Part shown: positions 37,762 to 46,354 of the stretch, one piece after another
How the letters are laid out: each line of letters starts with the position of its first letter
Position numbering within the stretch: the first letter of the stretch is position 1
NCBI RefSeq assembly: GCF_014636865.1
Contig: NZ_BMER01000003.1
Span: forward strand, 434,215 to 498,214
Direction: 5' to 3'
DNA from: Parapedobacter pyrenivorans
GTDB taxonomy: Bacteria > Bacteroidota > Bacteroidia > Sphingobacteriales > Sphingobacteriaceae
Length of the DNA: 64,000 nt
Program-made: the position numbers and the translations under genes
The notes under the pieces: generated by a model
The model's input: the letters and a program-made list of their open reading frames with translations, nothing else
Told to the model about the DNA's origin: nothing
Databases searched by the model: none

Positions 37762-38394
37762 TTATGCCCCGGCAACAAGTTTCACTTTCAGGTTGATTTC
37801 CTTGCTGATCAGGTCATCGGCTTGACCTTTATAACTCACGCCCCAATCTTCACGTGCGATATTGAAATCGGCTGTCGCTTTCACTGCTGTATCGCTCGAC
37901 TCTTCCACTTGCGCATCAAAGGTGATGTTTTTACTCACGCCGCGGATGGTCAGGTTTCCGGCAATCACTACGGCACCTGCCTCAGTGCCATCCTTTACTT
38001 CGGTGATTTCGAAAGTGGCCTCGGGATGGTTTTCCACATCAAAGAAATCCGGTGATTTCAAATGCCCTTCCAACTTGCCTTTGTATTCACCTTCTAAATC
38101 CAGATTGTTAATCGACGTCAGGTCGATAACGAAATTACCACCTACCAGTTTTCCTTCATCAACGGTCAGCTCGCCGGATTTAATTTTAACATGACCATGA
38201 TGCTGACCACTAACTTTCCTACCGGTCCACTCCACGTTTGACAACGCGGTATCAACAGTCAGTTCACTGCCCCCATCAGACAGCGCAACATTTTCGACGC
38301 TATCCGCGGTTTCCGCTTTCTTTCCTTCGGGATTGCTAACGCACGACGCCAGCACCAAAGCACCGGCAGCTAATGATAAAAATACTTTTTCCAT
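37762..38394 (-). CDS. YceI family lipoprotein
   Basis: YceI domains are lipocalin-like barrels that bind polyprenyl-type lipids. The 210-residue product starts with a lipoprotein signal ending VLASC (C18), then a short acidic linker, then the YceI fold (SNVEWTGRKVSGQHHGHVKI, GNLTIRGVSKNITFDAQV, NIAREDWGVSY). It is the stand-alone periplasmic form without a cytochrome b561 neighbour. A -7 element lies 46 bp upstream of the ATG. Confidence 0.93.
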   Translation of the reverse strand: MEKVFLSLAAGALVLASCVSNPEGKKAETADSVENVALSDGGSELTVDTALSNVEWTGRKVSGQHHGHVKIKSGELTVDEGKLVGGNFVIDLTSINNLDLEGEYKGKLEGHLKSPDFFDVENHPEATFEITEVKDGTEAGAVVIAGNLTIRGVSKNITFDAQVEESSDTAVKATADFNIAREDWGVSYKGQADDLISKEINLKVKLVAGA

Positions 38395-38439
38395 GATTTT
38401 TCTAACGATTACGTAATAGATGGTTAAACATTAATTTTA

Positions 38440-38447
38440 CAAAAGTA
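38440..38447 (-). promoter_or_regulatory. -7 element of the YceI gene
   Basis: The minus strand reads TACTTTTG (TAnnTTTG), 45 bp before the ATG. Confidence 0.5.
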
Positions 38448-38510
38448 ATAAAGTATGCAGTGACTTTTATGCTACATAGCAAAATTAACAATCAACCGAC
38501 AAAATTGTTC

Positions 38511-39836
38511 TCAATGAAGCGTTGGGTTTGCTTGAATACGCTTAATATCGGCGCCCAACGCTTGCAACCGAAGCTCGATATCCTGGTAGCCGCGTTCTAT
38601 TTGTTCAATGTTGTGGATAATGGACTTGCCTTGGGCAGAAAGCGCAGCAATCAGCAGGGAGACACCCGCCCGGATATCCGGGGATGTCATTTCAATGCCC
38701 CGCAACCTGAATGCTTTATTCAGTCCGATGACCGTTGCCCGGTGCGGATCGCAGAGGATAATCTGGGCACCCATGTCAATCAATTTGTCGACAAAAAACA
38801 ACCGGCTCTCAAACATTTTCTGATGGATCAGCACATTTCCCTTCGCCTGTGCGGCAGTCACCAGCACGATGCTCAGCAAATCCGGCGTGAAACCAGGCCA
38901 AGGCGCATCGGAAATGGTGAGGATCGACCCATCAATAAACGTATCGATTTCATAGGTATGCTGGGTGGGTATGTAAATATCATCGCCACGGAGCTCAAAT
39001 TGGATACCCAATCTGGAAAACACGGACGGGATAATGCCCAGCTCATGGAAAGCAACGTCTTTTATCGTTATTTCCGATTCGGTCATCGCAGCCAATCCGA
39101 TAAACGAGCCGACCTCAATCATATCTGGCAGCATACGGTGTGTAGTACCACCCAACTGGTCCACCCCGTCGATGGTCAGCAGGTTAGAACCGATCCCGCT
39201 GATCTTCGCCCCCATCCTATTCAACATTTTACATAGCTGCTGCAGATAAGGTTCACATGCCGCGTTATAAATAGTGGTTGTCCCTTTGGCCAATACCGCA
39301 GCCATAACGATATTGGCGGTACCGGTTACCGAAGCTTCCTCCATCAGGATATAGGTACCTGTTAGGTTAGTAGCATCGACATTAAAGAAATGCGTATCGG
39401 CATCATATTGAAAACGTGCACCCAGTTTTTCAAACCCAAGGAAATGTGTATCCAACCGTCTCCGCCCTATTTTATCCCCTCCAGGTTTTGGAATCGCAGC
39501 CTTACCAAACCGCGCCAACAACGGTCCGACAATCATGATGGATCCACGCAGGCCGCTGCCTTTCGCTCGGAACTCCATGGATTTGAAATAATCAAGGTTG
39601 ATGTCTTTAGCCTGAAAGGAATAGGTGTCTTTATTCAACCGATTCACCCGGACACCTAAATCGCCGAGCAGCTCGATCAGCTTGTTTACATCCTTGATAT
39701 CCGGGATATTACTTATGGTCATTTCTTCTTCCGTAAGCAACACCGCCGACAAAATCTGCAGGGCTTCATTCTTGGCGCCCTGGGGAATGATTTCGCCCTT
39801 TAACGGTTTTCCACCGTGTATCTCGAATGCATTCAA
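38511..39836 (-). CDS. murA: UDP-N-acetylglucosamine 1-carboxyvinyltransferase
   Basis: MurA performs the first committed step of peptidoglycan synthesis, adding enolpyruvate to UDP-GlcNAc. The 441-residue product begins with a TTG codon; the MNAFEIHGGKPLKGEIIPQG opening and a 4-bp TTGA overlap with the DUF4290 stop support this start. The active-site loop reads PKPGGDKIGRRRLDTH, with Asp121 where E. coli has Cys115. That substitution is known to make MurA insensitive to fosfomycin. The gene is downstream of uvrD and DUF4290 and is probably co-transcribed. Confidence 0.96.
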   Translation of the reverse strand: MNAFEIHGGKPLKGEIIPQGAKNEALQILSAVLLTEEEMTISNIPDIKDVNKLIELLGDLGVRVNRLNKDTYSFQAKDINLDYFKSMEFRAKGSGLRGSIMIVGPLLARFGKAAIPKPGGDKIGRRRLDTHFLGFEKLGARFQYDADTHFFNVDATNLTGTYILMEEASVTGTANIVMAAVLAKGTTTIYNAACEPYLQQLCKMLNRMGAKISGIGSNLLTIDGVDQLGGTTHRMLPDMIEVGSFIGLAAMTESEITIKDVAFHELGIIPSVFSRLGIQFELRGDDIYIPTQHTYEIDTFIDGSILTISDAPWPGFTPDLLSIVLVTAAQAKGNVLIHQKMFESRLFFVDKLIDMGAQIILCDPHRATVIGLNKAFRLRGIEMTSPDIRAGVSLLIAALSAQGKSIIHNIEQIERGYQDIELRLQALGADIKRIQANPTLH

Positions 39837-40510
39837 TGCTTTTTCTTTTTCTTTTGGTTTTGATTTTGATTCTGACCTTTCTTGTTCTTTCCGCCACCAT
39901 TTTGCTGGTTGTTGCTAGCCTTTATCCGGCTGCCTGGAGGCGGGGTTTTGAAATCAAGCTTCGTCAGGCTCACATTGGGTCCAAGTTGCAACTCGCCACT
40001 TGACAACTCGGTGAGATCGCTGATGATCGAATCATCTTCCACGGAATCCTTATTCCATGTCACATAGGCCATTTTCATGAAATTAGCGATAGCCTGGGCC
40101 ATTTGCTGCTTCTTCTCGGGGTCAGCAATCATACGGGCACGTTCGATCATTTTTTCGATCGTATGTCCATAATGCTTATACCTGATCCGATGCTGCGGAT
40201 AATTAAGCAGTTCGGGTTTCGGGTGGATGGTATCCCGGTCGGGCACCGGATACGGCGAGTCCACATCGATTTTAAAATCCGATATGATGTGCAGGTGGTC
40301 CCAAAGTTTATGCTTGAAATCCGCCACATCGCGGAGATGGGGATTGAGGAATCCCATCATGTCAATGACGACCTGCGCATAGCTGTTGCGTTCTTCCTTG
40401 GTAGGCAACGCACAGATATAATCCACCATGTTCTGTACATTCCTGCCGTATTCAGCCAAAATAAGTTTCGGCCGCGTACTATTATAATCAAATTCTATTT
40501 CCATAGTCAT
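39833..40510 (-). CDS. DUF4290 family protein
   Basis: A 225-residue protein of unknown function, conserved in Bacteroidota next to murA. The opening EIEFDYNSTRPKLILAEYGR and the helical segment RIRYKHYGHTIEKMIERAR are typical. The last 30 residues are low-complexity and basic (Gln/Asn/Gly then KKKKKH). Possible starts are 40534, 40510 and 40504; the first would overlap the uvrD stop by 11 bp. The 3' end overlaps murA by 4 bp. The basic tail could bind nucleic acid or membrane (inference). Confidence 0.82.
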   Translation of the reverse strand: MTMEIEFDYNSTRPKLILAEYGRNVQNMVDYICALPTKEERNSYAQVVIDMMGFLNPHLRDVADFKHKLWDHLHIISDFKIDVDSPYPVPDRDTIHPKPELLNYPQHRIRYKHYGHTIEKMIERARMIADPEKKQQMAQAIANFMKMAYVTWNKDSVEDDSIISDLTELSSGELQLGPNVSLTKLDFKTPPPGSRIKASNNQQNGGGKNKKGQNQNQNQKKKKKH

Positions 40511-40523
40511 ATAGTTCCTGTTT

Positions 40524-42794
40524 TCATCCCACAATTCTCAATTTTGCAAATTTAAGCAACAATTGCTTCTGCCCCAATTCTTTGAAGAAAATAGTTGCTT
40601 TTATATCATTTTTGCTTCCCTCCACATTGATGACTTTGCCAAAGCCGAAGCGTTCATGCTCCACTTCCATACCTACCTGTAAGTTGCTGGTATCCGATGG
40701 CGAAAAACCCGGCGTCGGGGTATGGGCCTTCGGCAGCATAGCTGTCGTTTTAGGCAATACCTTAGGTTTGGGCTTCGTAAAGACATCCCGTTCACCCCAC
40801 GATGACCGCTCATCGGCAAAAGACGCTGCGTTATCGGGGACCATCTTGGGCTTGAAATCCAATTCCAGATAAGCTGGGTTCAATTCATCCAAAAACCGGC
40901 TCGGTTCACAGTTATTAAGCGTACCCCAGCGGTAACGTGATGTGGCGTAACTGAGCGTCAGCTTCTTTTCCGCCCGGGTCACCGCAACGTAAAACAGCCG
41001 ACGCTCCTCTTCCAGCTCGCTGCGCGAATTAAGTGACAATTGCGAAGGGAATAGGTTTTCCTCCAACCCGACGATAAACACGTGGGGAAATTCCAGTCCT
41101 TTCGAAGAGTGGATCGTCATCAACGACACGGTATCTGCATTGGGATCTTTGTCATTGTCATCATTCGTAAGCAGTGCCACATCCTGCATGAATACGTCAA
41201 GCCCCTTTTCCTCGATATCCTCGCGCTCGCTGAATTCCTTGATACCATTGAGCAGTTCCTGGATATTTTCGTAACGGCTCAGACCTTCTACCGATTTATC
41301 TGCATAAAGATCTTTCAATATGCCCGAATGCTGCGCAATGTGCATGGCTGCGTCGAATGCGGAATGGTTCTTGGCGATCGCCTGGAAGCCCTGCACCATT
41401 GTTGCAAATGCCCCTACTGCCCCGGCACTACGACCGTCCAAATAGGCGGCTGCATTGCTGATCACCTCCCACAATGTCAGTTGGCGTTGATCTGCAGCAA
41501 CTAGGATACGGTCTACCGTGGTGTCGCCTATTCCCCTACGGGGATAATTGATCACCCGCTTGATGGCTTCCTCGTCGTTCGGATTGAACGTCAGCCGAAA
41601 ATAGGCAATCAAATCCTTGATTTCCTTGCGCTGGTAAAAAGAGGTACCGCCATAGATTTTATACGGGACGTTAAGTTTCCGAAGTGCTTCCTCCATAGCC
41701 CGCGATTGGGCATTGGTACGATAGAGGATAGCAAACCCCCGATAGTGCCCTCCAGTGAGTGCGCGTTCTTGGGTAATGGCTTCCGCAACGATCTTACCTT
41801 CTTCATTATCGCTGAATGCCCGATACACCTTGATCTTGTCGCCGGTTTCATTTTCAGAGAATACGTGCTTCTTCAGCTGATTTTTATTGTTGGCGATGAT
41901 GCTGTTGGCCGCATTCACAATATTCTGCGTAGAACGGTAGTTCTGTTCGAGCTTAAACACCTTCAGATCTGGATAATCCTTTTCGAAATTGAGAATATTC
42001 TGGATGTTGGCACCCCGGAATGCATAGATACTCTGTGCATCATCGCCCACCACACAGATATTCTCGTTGATGGCCGCGAGCTTACGGACAATCAGGTATT
42101 GCGAAAAATTGGTATCCTGATACTCATCCACCATCAAGTACTTAAACTTATGCTGGTACTTGTGAAGTACATCGGGGCATTCGCGGAACAGCACATTGGT
42201 TTTGAACAGCAAATCGTCAAAATCCATGGCTCCGGCTTTGTAGCAGCGCTGGGTATACGTGAGATAGATTTGACCGAGCTGTCCCCGTCCGTTGGAAAAA
42301 TCGTCAGCCTGTATTTGCTCGTTGCTGTTGTACTCCTGCGCCGAAATCAGGTTATTCTTGGCCGACGAAATCCGGTTGTAGACGAACGAGGCATTGTATA
42401 ATTTATCATCCAGTTGCATCTCCTTAAGGATACTGCGGATGAGGCTCTTACTATCGTCGGTATCATAGATGGTGAAATTACGCGGGTAGCCGATGTGCTC
42501 CGCTTCCACCCGCAATATCTTGGCAAACACGGAGTGAAACGTACCCATCCATATATTCTTCGCTTCATCGCCCACGACACTCATGATGCGCTGCCGCATC
42601 TCCTTGGCGGCCTTATTCGTAAAGGTAAGCACCAAAATATGGAACGGATCGACGCCACGGTGCACCAAATGGGCCACGCGGTACGTAATCACCCTCGTTT
42701 TGCCCGAACCCGCTCCCGCCACGATCATCACGGGCCCTTCGGTTTGTTCTGCAGCGGCCCGCTGTGAAGGGTTTAAACCTGCTAAATAATCCAA
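40524..42794 (-). CDS. UvrD/PcrA-type superfamily 1 DNA helicase
   Basis: A 3'-5' DNA helicase of repair and replication restart. The 756-residue product has Walker A GAGSGKT (27-33), motif II VDEYQDTN, QSIYAFRGA, EQNYRST, the late VSLMTIHSSKGLEFPHVF and VAVTRAEKKL. It begins with TTG (no better in-frame ATG upstream), and the DYLAGLNPSQRAA opening fits the family. The C-terminal tail includes a PcrA-like segment (VGMEVEHERFGFGKVI) that in relatives binds RNA polymerase. Confidence 0.94.
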   Translation of the reverse strand: MDYLAGLNPSQRAAAEQTEGPVMIVAGAGSGKTRVITYRVAHLVHRGVDPFHILVLTFTNKAAKEMRQRIMSVVGDEAKNIWMGTFHSVFAKILRVEAEHIGYPRNFTIYDTDDSKSLIRSILKEMQLDDKLYNASFVYNRISSAKNNLISAQEYNSNEQIQADDFSNGRGQLGQIYLTYTQRCYKAGAMDFDDLLFKTNVLFRECPDVLHKYQHKFKYLMVDEYQDTNFSQYLIVRKLAAINENICVVGDDAQSIYAFRGANIQNILNFEKDYPDLKVFKLEQNYRSTQNIVNAANSIIANNKNQLKKHVFSENETGDKIKVYRAFSDNEEGKIVAEAITQERALTGGHYRGFAILYRTNAQSRAMEEALRKLNVPYKIYGGTSFYQRKEIKDLIAYFRLTFNPNDEEAIKRVINYPRRGIGDTTVDRILVAADQRQLTLWEVISNAAAYLDGRSAGAVGAFATMVQGFQAIAKNHSAFDAAMHIAQHSGILKDLYADKSVEGLSRYENIQELLNGIKEFSEREDIEEKGLDVFMQDVALLTNDDNDKDPNADTVSLMTIHSSKGLEFPHVFIVGLEENLFPSQLSLNSRSELEEERRLFYVAVTRAEKKLTLSYATSRYRWGTLNNCEPSRFLDELNPAYLELDFKPKMVPDNAASFADERSSWGERDVFTKPKPKVLPKTTAMLPKAHTPTPGFSPSDTSNLQVGMEVEHERFGFGKVINVEGSKNDIKATIFFKELGQKQLLLKFAKLRIVG

Positions 42795-42850
42795 AATCCT
42801 GTTTCTCTTATATCTTTTCCGATTGAGGCGTAAAGGTACGAATTTTTGGG

Positions 42851-44431
42851 TTAGAACGGCGAATCGTCATTCATATCGTTCATGCGCGACTGACGGACAA
42901 TGCTCCCTGGCTGTTCGAACGATGCTGACGGAGCGATTCCCGAGGAAAAAGAACCCGAATCGGGGAAGCCCGAGTTGCCGGCAAAAGAAAAATCTTCTTC
43001 CAGATCGGCAAATTTCACATACTTTCCGATGAATCGCAGCTGCACCGTGCCGGTTTCCCCATTCCGGTGTTTGGCAATGATAATTTCCCCAACACCAGCG
43101 GTTGGGCGTCCGGCCTCATCTTCGGTGAGACCATAATATTCCGGCCGGTAGAGAAATAACACCATATCGGCATCCTGCTCAATAGAACCCGACTCCCGCA
43201 AATCCGACAGCATCGGTCGCTTGCTGCCCCCCGGACGGCTTTCTACGGCACGGCTAAGTTGCGAAAGCGCAATAACCGGAATATTCAATTCCTTGGCCAC
43301 CGATTTCAACGAGCGGGAGATGCTACCGATTTCCTGTTCGCGGTTCCCTCCTTTTCCATCGTTTTTGCCGTGCATCAATTGGAGGTAATCCACGATGACC
43401 ATCTGGATATCATATTGCGCTTTGAGCCTGCGGCATTTAGCCCTAAACTCAAAAATGTTGAGTGCCGGTGTATCGTCGATGAGCAAAGGTGCTTCGGTAA
43501 GCCGTCCGATGCGTGAGTGGAGCTGCGTCCACTCGTGATCCGCCAGGTTACCCTTGCGGAGCTTCTCCTGTTCAATTTCGGTTTCTCCAGCAATCAAGCG
43601 GTTTACCAATTGCACAGAGGACATCTCGAGGGAAAAAACCGCCACGGGTTTGCTATGGTCTACCGCTGCGTTGCGCGCACAACTCAATACAAATGCCGTC
43701 TTACCCATCGCTGGCCGCGCAGCCACGATCACCAGATCTGAAGGTTGCCATCCAGAAGTCATCCGATCCAATTCGGTAAAGCCAGACGGAACACCGGTCA
43801 GGCCATCCGTACGATCCCTGAGCGTCTCCAATGCTTCCACGGCCTCCCGCATGATGTCGTCCACCTTACGTGTATCCCGCCGGAGGTTATTCTGTGCGAT
43901 ATCAAACAGGCTCTTCTCAGCATGATCCATCAAGTCGAATATATCCGTGGTATCCTCGTATGCATTATTGATGATTTCGGTAGACACCTTGATCAGTTCG
44001 CGCTGGATGTATTTCTGGGAAACGATTCGGGCATGGTATTCGATATTGGCAGCAGACACCACCCGATCGGTCAACTGGGTGATGTAGTAAGCCCCCCCCA
44101 CTAATTCCAAGGCGCCCATTTTCCGCAGCTCTGCGGTAACGGTCAGTAGGTCGATGGGTGAAGTTTTCTGAAATAAATTGTATATGGCCTCAAAAATCTT
44201 CTGGTGCGCTTCTACGTAGAAAGTTTCCGGCTTCAGGATATCGATGACTTCGCTGAGCGCGTTCTTTTCCAGCATCAACGCGCCTAATACCGCCTCCTCC
44301 AGATCGACGGCCTGCGGCGGTAATTTCCCCAAACCGCTCACCAGGTTATTCAACCGTGTACGTCGCTCAGCAAACGTACCCCGAGAAGAAGCACTGGTTT
44401 GGTTGGGGGCATATTCATTTTCGCTAGTCAT
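42851..44431 (-). CDS. dnaB: Replicative DNA helicase DnaB
   Basis: DnaB is the ring helicase at the replication fork. The 526-residue product has the N-terminal helical domain (PPQAVDLEEAVLGALMLEKN), the RecA-type domain with Walker A RPAMGKTAF, VIVDYLQLM and the arginine-finger region KHRNGETG. About 35 residues precede the usual start and the C-terminal tail is Ser/Gly/Pro-rich. No intein interrupts it. A -7 element lies 42 bp upstream. Confidence 0.96.
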   Translation of the reverse strand: MTSENEYAPNQTSASSRGTFAERRTRLNNLVSGLGKLPPQAVDLEEAVLGALMLEKNALSEVIDILKPETFYVEAHQKIFEAIYNLFQKTSPIDLLTVTAELRKMGALELVGGAYYITQLTDRVVSAANIEYHARIVSQKYIQRELIKVSTEIINNAYEDTTDIFDLMDHAEKSLFDIAQNNLRRDTRKVDDIMREAVEALETLRDRTDGLTGVPSGFTELDRMTSGWQPSDLVIVAARPAMGKTAFVLSCARNAAVDHSKPVAVFSLEMSSVQLVNRLIAGETEIEQEKLRKGNLADHEWTQLHSRIGRLTEAPLLIDDTPALNIFEFRAKCRRLKAQYDIQMVIVDYLQLMHGKNDGKGGNREQEIGSISRSLKSVAKELNIPVIALSQLSRAVESRPGGSKRPMLSDLRESGSIEQDADMVLFLYRPEYYGLTEDEAGRPTAGVGEIIIAKHRNGETGTVQLRFIGKYVKFADLEEDFSFAGNSGFPDSGSFSSGIAPSASFEQPGSIVRQSRMNDMNDDSPF

Positions 44432-44472
44432 AGTTAATAGTTACATAAAATTAATGAGGGTAGTTGGCCTAA

Positions 44473-44480
44473 CAAAAGTA
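44473..44480 (-). promoter_or_regulatory. -7 element of dnaB
   Basis: The minus strand reads TACTTTTG (TAnnTTTG), 41 bp before the dnaB ATG. No clear -33 element. Confidence 0.5.
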
Positions 44481-44786
44481 TGGATTTTTGACTGCCCCGT
44501 TTCGACAAGTTGTGAACAGCCTTTTCACACACCCTTTTCCTTAAATCGTTTCCGCTTGAAACAAGTACAATTAGCAATATAGGTTATTAACACGAGCTGT
44601 GCAAAAAATGTTGAAAAAATCGAATTCCCATTGAGCTTCAAGCAGCTACACCAGTGTTAATAACTTTCCAAACTGTTAGTTATCAAAAGCAACATAATCT
44701 AAAGACCATTTTTACGGCCCTAGAAGTAAGCGCAAAATGATACCACTTGATTATCAATCCTTAGCGAAAAAAACCAATGAAATCCG
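44481..44786. other. Non-coding region between dnaB and ubiE with inverted repeats
   Basis: The gap between the dnaB and ubiE promoters is AT-rich and has no credible gene. It holds TGTGAA-N7-TTCACA (44511-44529), and a widely spaced inverted pair GTTATTAACAC (44583-44593) and GTGTTAATAAC (44654-44664). No canonical TTATCCACA DnaA box was found, and no known small RNA was recognised. It may hold control sites for dnaB or an unknown RNA. Confidence 0.45.
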
Positions 44787-44794
44787 TACCTTTG
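44787..44794 (+). promoter_or_regulatory. -7 element of ubiE-porT
   Basis: TACCTTTG ends six bases before the ATG at 44801. It excludes the in-frame ATG at 44777, which lies upstream of the promoter. Confidence 0.6.
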
Positions 44795-44800
44795 CCCATC

Positions 44801-45538
44801 ATGACAACGCCCGAAACAGTAAAACCCTATAAAGATACCGACACGGATAAAAAGCAACAGGTAGCCGATATGTTCAATAACATTTCGGGCACTTACGATT
44901 TCCTCAATCACTTCATGTCCCTCGGTATCGATATCATTTGGCGCAAAAAGGCCATCCGGGCATTGAAAACCGCCAAACCACAGTTCTTACTGGACGTTGC
45001 TACCGGTACAGGTGATTTCGCATTGGAAGCCCTCGATATCCTGCAACCCGAAAAAATCATAGGCGTCGACATTTCCCAAGGCATGTTGGACATCGCCAAG
45101 GAAAAAATCGCAAAAAGAAGACTCAGCGACCGGTTCGAGGTATCTCTCGGTGATTCCGAGAACCTGCCATTCGCCGACGCCACGTTTGATGCCGTTACGG
45201 TGGCTTTCGGCGTGCGTAATTTCGAAAACCTCGACAAAGGCCTTGCCGATATCTATCGGGTACTCAAACCTGGGGGTAAGGCCGTCATCCTTGAGTTTTC
45301 GAAACCAAAAGGCTTTCCCGTAAAACAGCTTTACCACTTTTACTTCGACCACATCACCCCACTTATCGGCAGGATATTCTCAAAAGACTACCGTGCATAT
45401 AGCTACCTTCCCGAATCCGTTGCACGGTTTCCCGATGGCAGGCAGTTTACCGCGATCATGCACCAGGTAGGATTTACCGAAGCCCTATACCGCCCGCAGA
45501 CATTTGGTATTTGCACCATCTATATCGGTACAAAATGA
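44801..45538 (+). CDS. ubiE: Demethylmenaquinone methyltransferase (UbiE/MenG)
   Basis: The enzyme methylates demethylmenaquinone with SAM in the last step of menaquinone synthesis. The 245-residue product has DMFNNISGTYDFLNHFMSLG near the N terminus, the SAM loop LLDVATGTGDFALEAL and the UbiE signature AVTVAFGVRNFENL. The start at 44801 is set by the promoter. The stop overlaps porT (ATGA), the conserved Bacteroidota arrangement. Confidence 0.95.
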   Translation: MTTPETVKPYKDTDTDKKQQVADMFNNISGTYDFLNHFMSLGIDIIWRKKAIRALKTAKPQFLLDVATGTGDFALEALDILQPEKIIGVDISQGMLDIAKEKIAKRRLSDRFEVSLGDSENLPFADATFDAVTVAFGVRNFENLDKGLADIYRVLKPGGKAVILEFSKPKGFPVKQLYHFYFDHITPLIGRIFSKDYRAYSYLPESVARFPDGRQFTAIMHQVGFTEALYRPQTFGICTIYIGTK

Positions 45539-46299
45539 AAACGTCTACCCCGATATTTATTGTGTATGCAATTTGTGTGTTCATGCTGGCGCCTGCCTAT
45601 GGTCAACAGCGGTTCCAGCGTTGGGGTGGCGGCGTGGACGACGAAACCCTTCATTTCGGTTTCAGCTTCCATTACATCAATGCAGACTATAAAATTGCGT
45701 TGAAGCCTGACTGGCAGCTGCCACACCCGGATGCCACGGAGATGGGTAACCTCATTGGCGTATCTTCTCCGTTTTACCACGGCATGGGATTGGGATTATT
45801 GGCGGATCTTAAACTTGCCGAAAACATCAACATACGGTTCACCCCTTCGTTGGTTTTTTCAAACAAAATCGTGAACTACACCTTTGCTGCGCCTACTGGC
45901 TCACCAACGATCGATTCGAACACAGTCATTGAAAAATTAGTACGAGCCTCCTACATCGATCTGCCTTTACTGTTCAAATTCAAATCGGACCGCAAAGGCA
46001 ATTACCGGGGTTACCTGATTGGTGGCGGCAAGTACTCCATCAACGTCACGTCGGGCAAGCGGTATGACGATACTGGTCTCGCTCCCGTTGAGAAATATTT
46101 GAAGACAAAACCCGGTTATTTCTCTTATGAGGCAGGTATCGGGTTTGATATCTATTTCGACTTCTTCAAGATGTCGCCCGAAGTGCGATGGGTACAAAGT
46201 GTCGGTAACCTGCTTGATAACAGGGATCCGAATATGTATAACCACCCGATCGAACGGCTTATGCTGCGGAATTTTCAGGTCAGTCTGTTTTTCGAGTGA
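45535..46299 (+). CDS. porT: PorT/SprT family outer membrane protein of the type IX secretion system
   Basis: PorT is needed for protein export by the type IX secretion system and gliding in relatives. The 254-residue product has a signal peptide (MKTSTPIFIVYAICVFMLAP, cleavage after AYG) and a barrel pattern (LHFGFSFHYINADYKIAL; LPLLFKFKSDRKGNYRGYLI; ending LRNFQVSLFFE). Its ATGA overlap with ubiE is the arrangement known for this gene in gliding Bacteroidota. No other T9SS gene is in the window. Confidence 0.87.
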   Translation: MKTSTPIFIVYAICVFMLAPAYGQQRFQRWGGGVDDETLHFGFSFHYINADYKIALKPDWQLPHPDATEMGNLIGVSSPFYHGMGLGLLADLKLAENINIRFTPSLVFSNKIVNYTFAAPTGSPTIDSNTVIEKLVRASYIDLPLLFKFKSDRKGNYRGYLIGGGKYSINVTSGKRYDDTGLAPVEKYLKTKPGYFSYEAGIGFDIYFDFFKMSPEVRWVQSVGNLLDNRDPNMYNHPIERLMLRNFQVSLFFE

Positions 46300-46314
46300 G
46301 TGTGTAATCCGGCG

Positions 46315-46342
46315 GTCTATGGTCTAATGTCGAACGTCTAAT
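46315..46342. repeat. Four 7-bp tandem repeats before the SDR gene
   Basis: GTCTATG-GTCTAAT-GTCGAAC-GTCTAAT: four heptamers with the core GTCTA, 12 bp before the SDR ATG. The period is the same as in the repeats at 17511 and 20535. Confidence 0.6.
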
Positions 46343-46354
46343 AACTCAAACGTC

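Noticed and set aside
44481-44786. Replication origin next to dnaB
   Set aside because: No TTATCCACA-type DnaA box cluster and no dnaA or dnaN nearby. AT-richness and inverted repeats alone are not enough.
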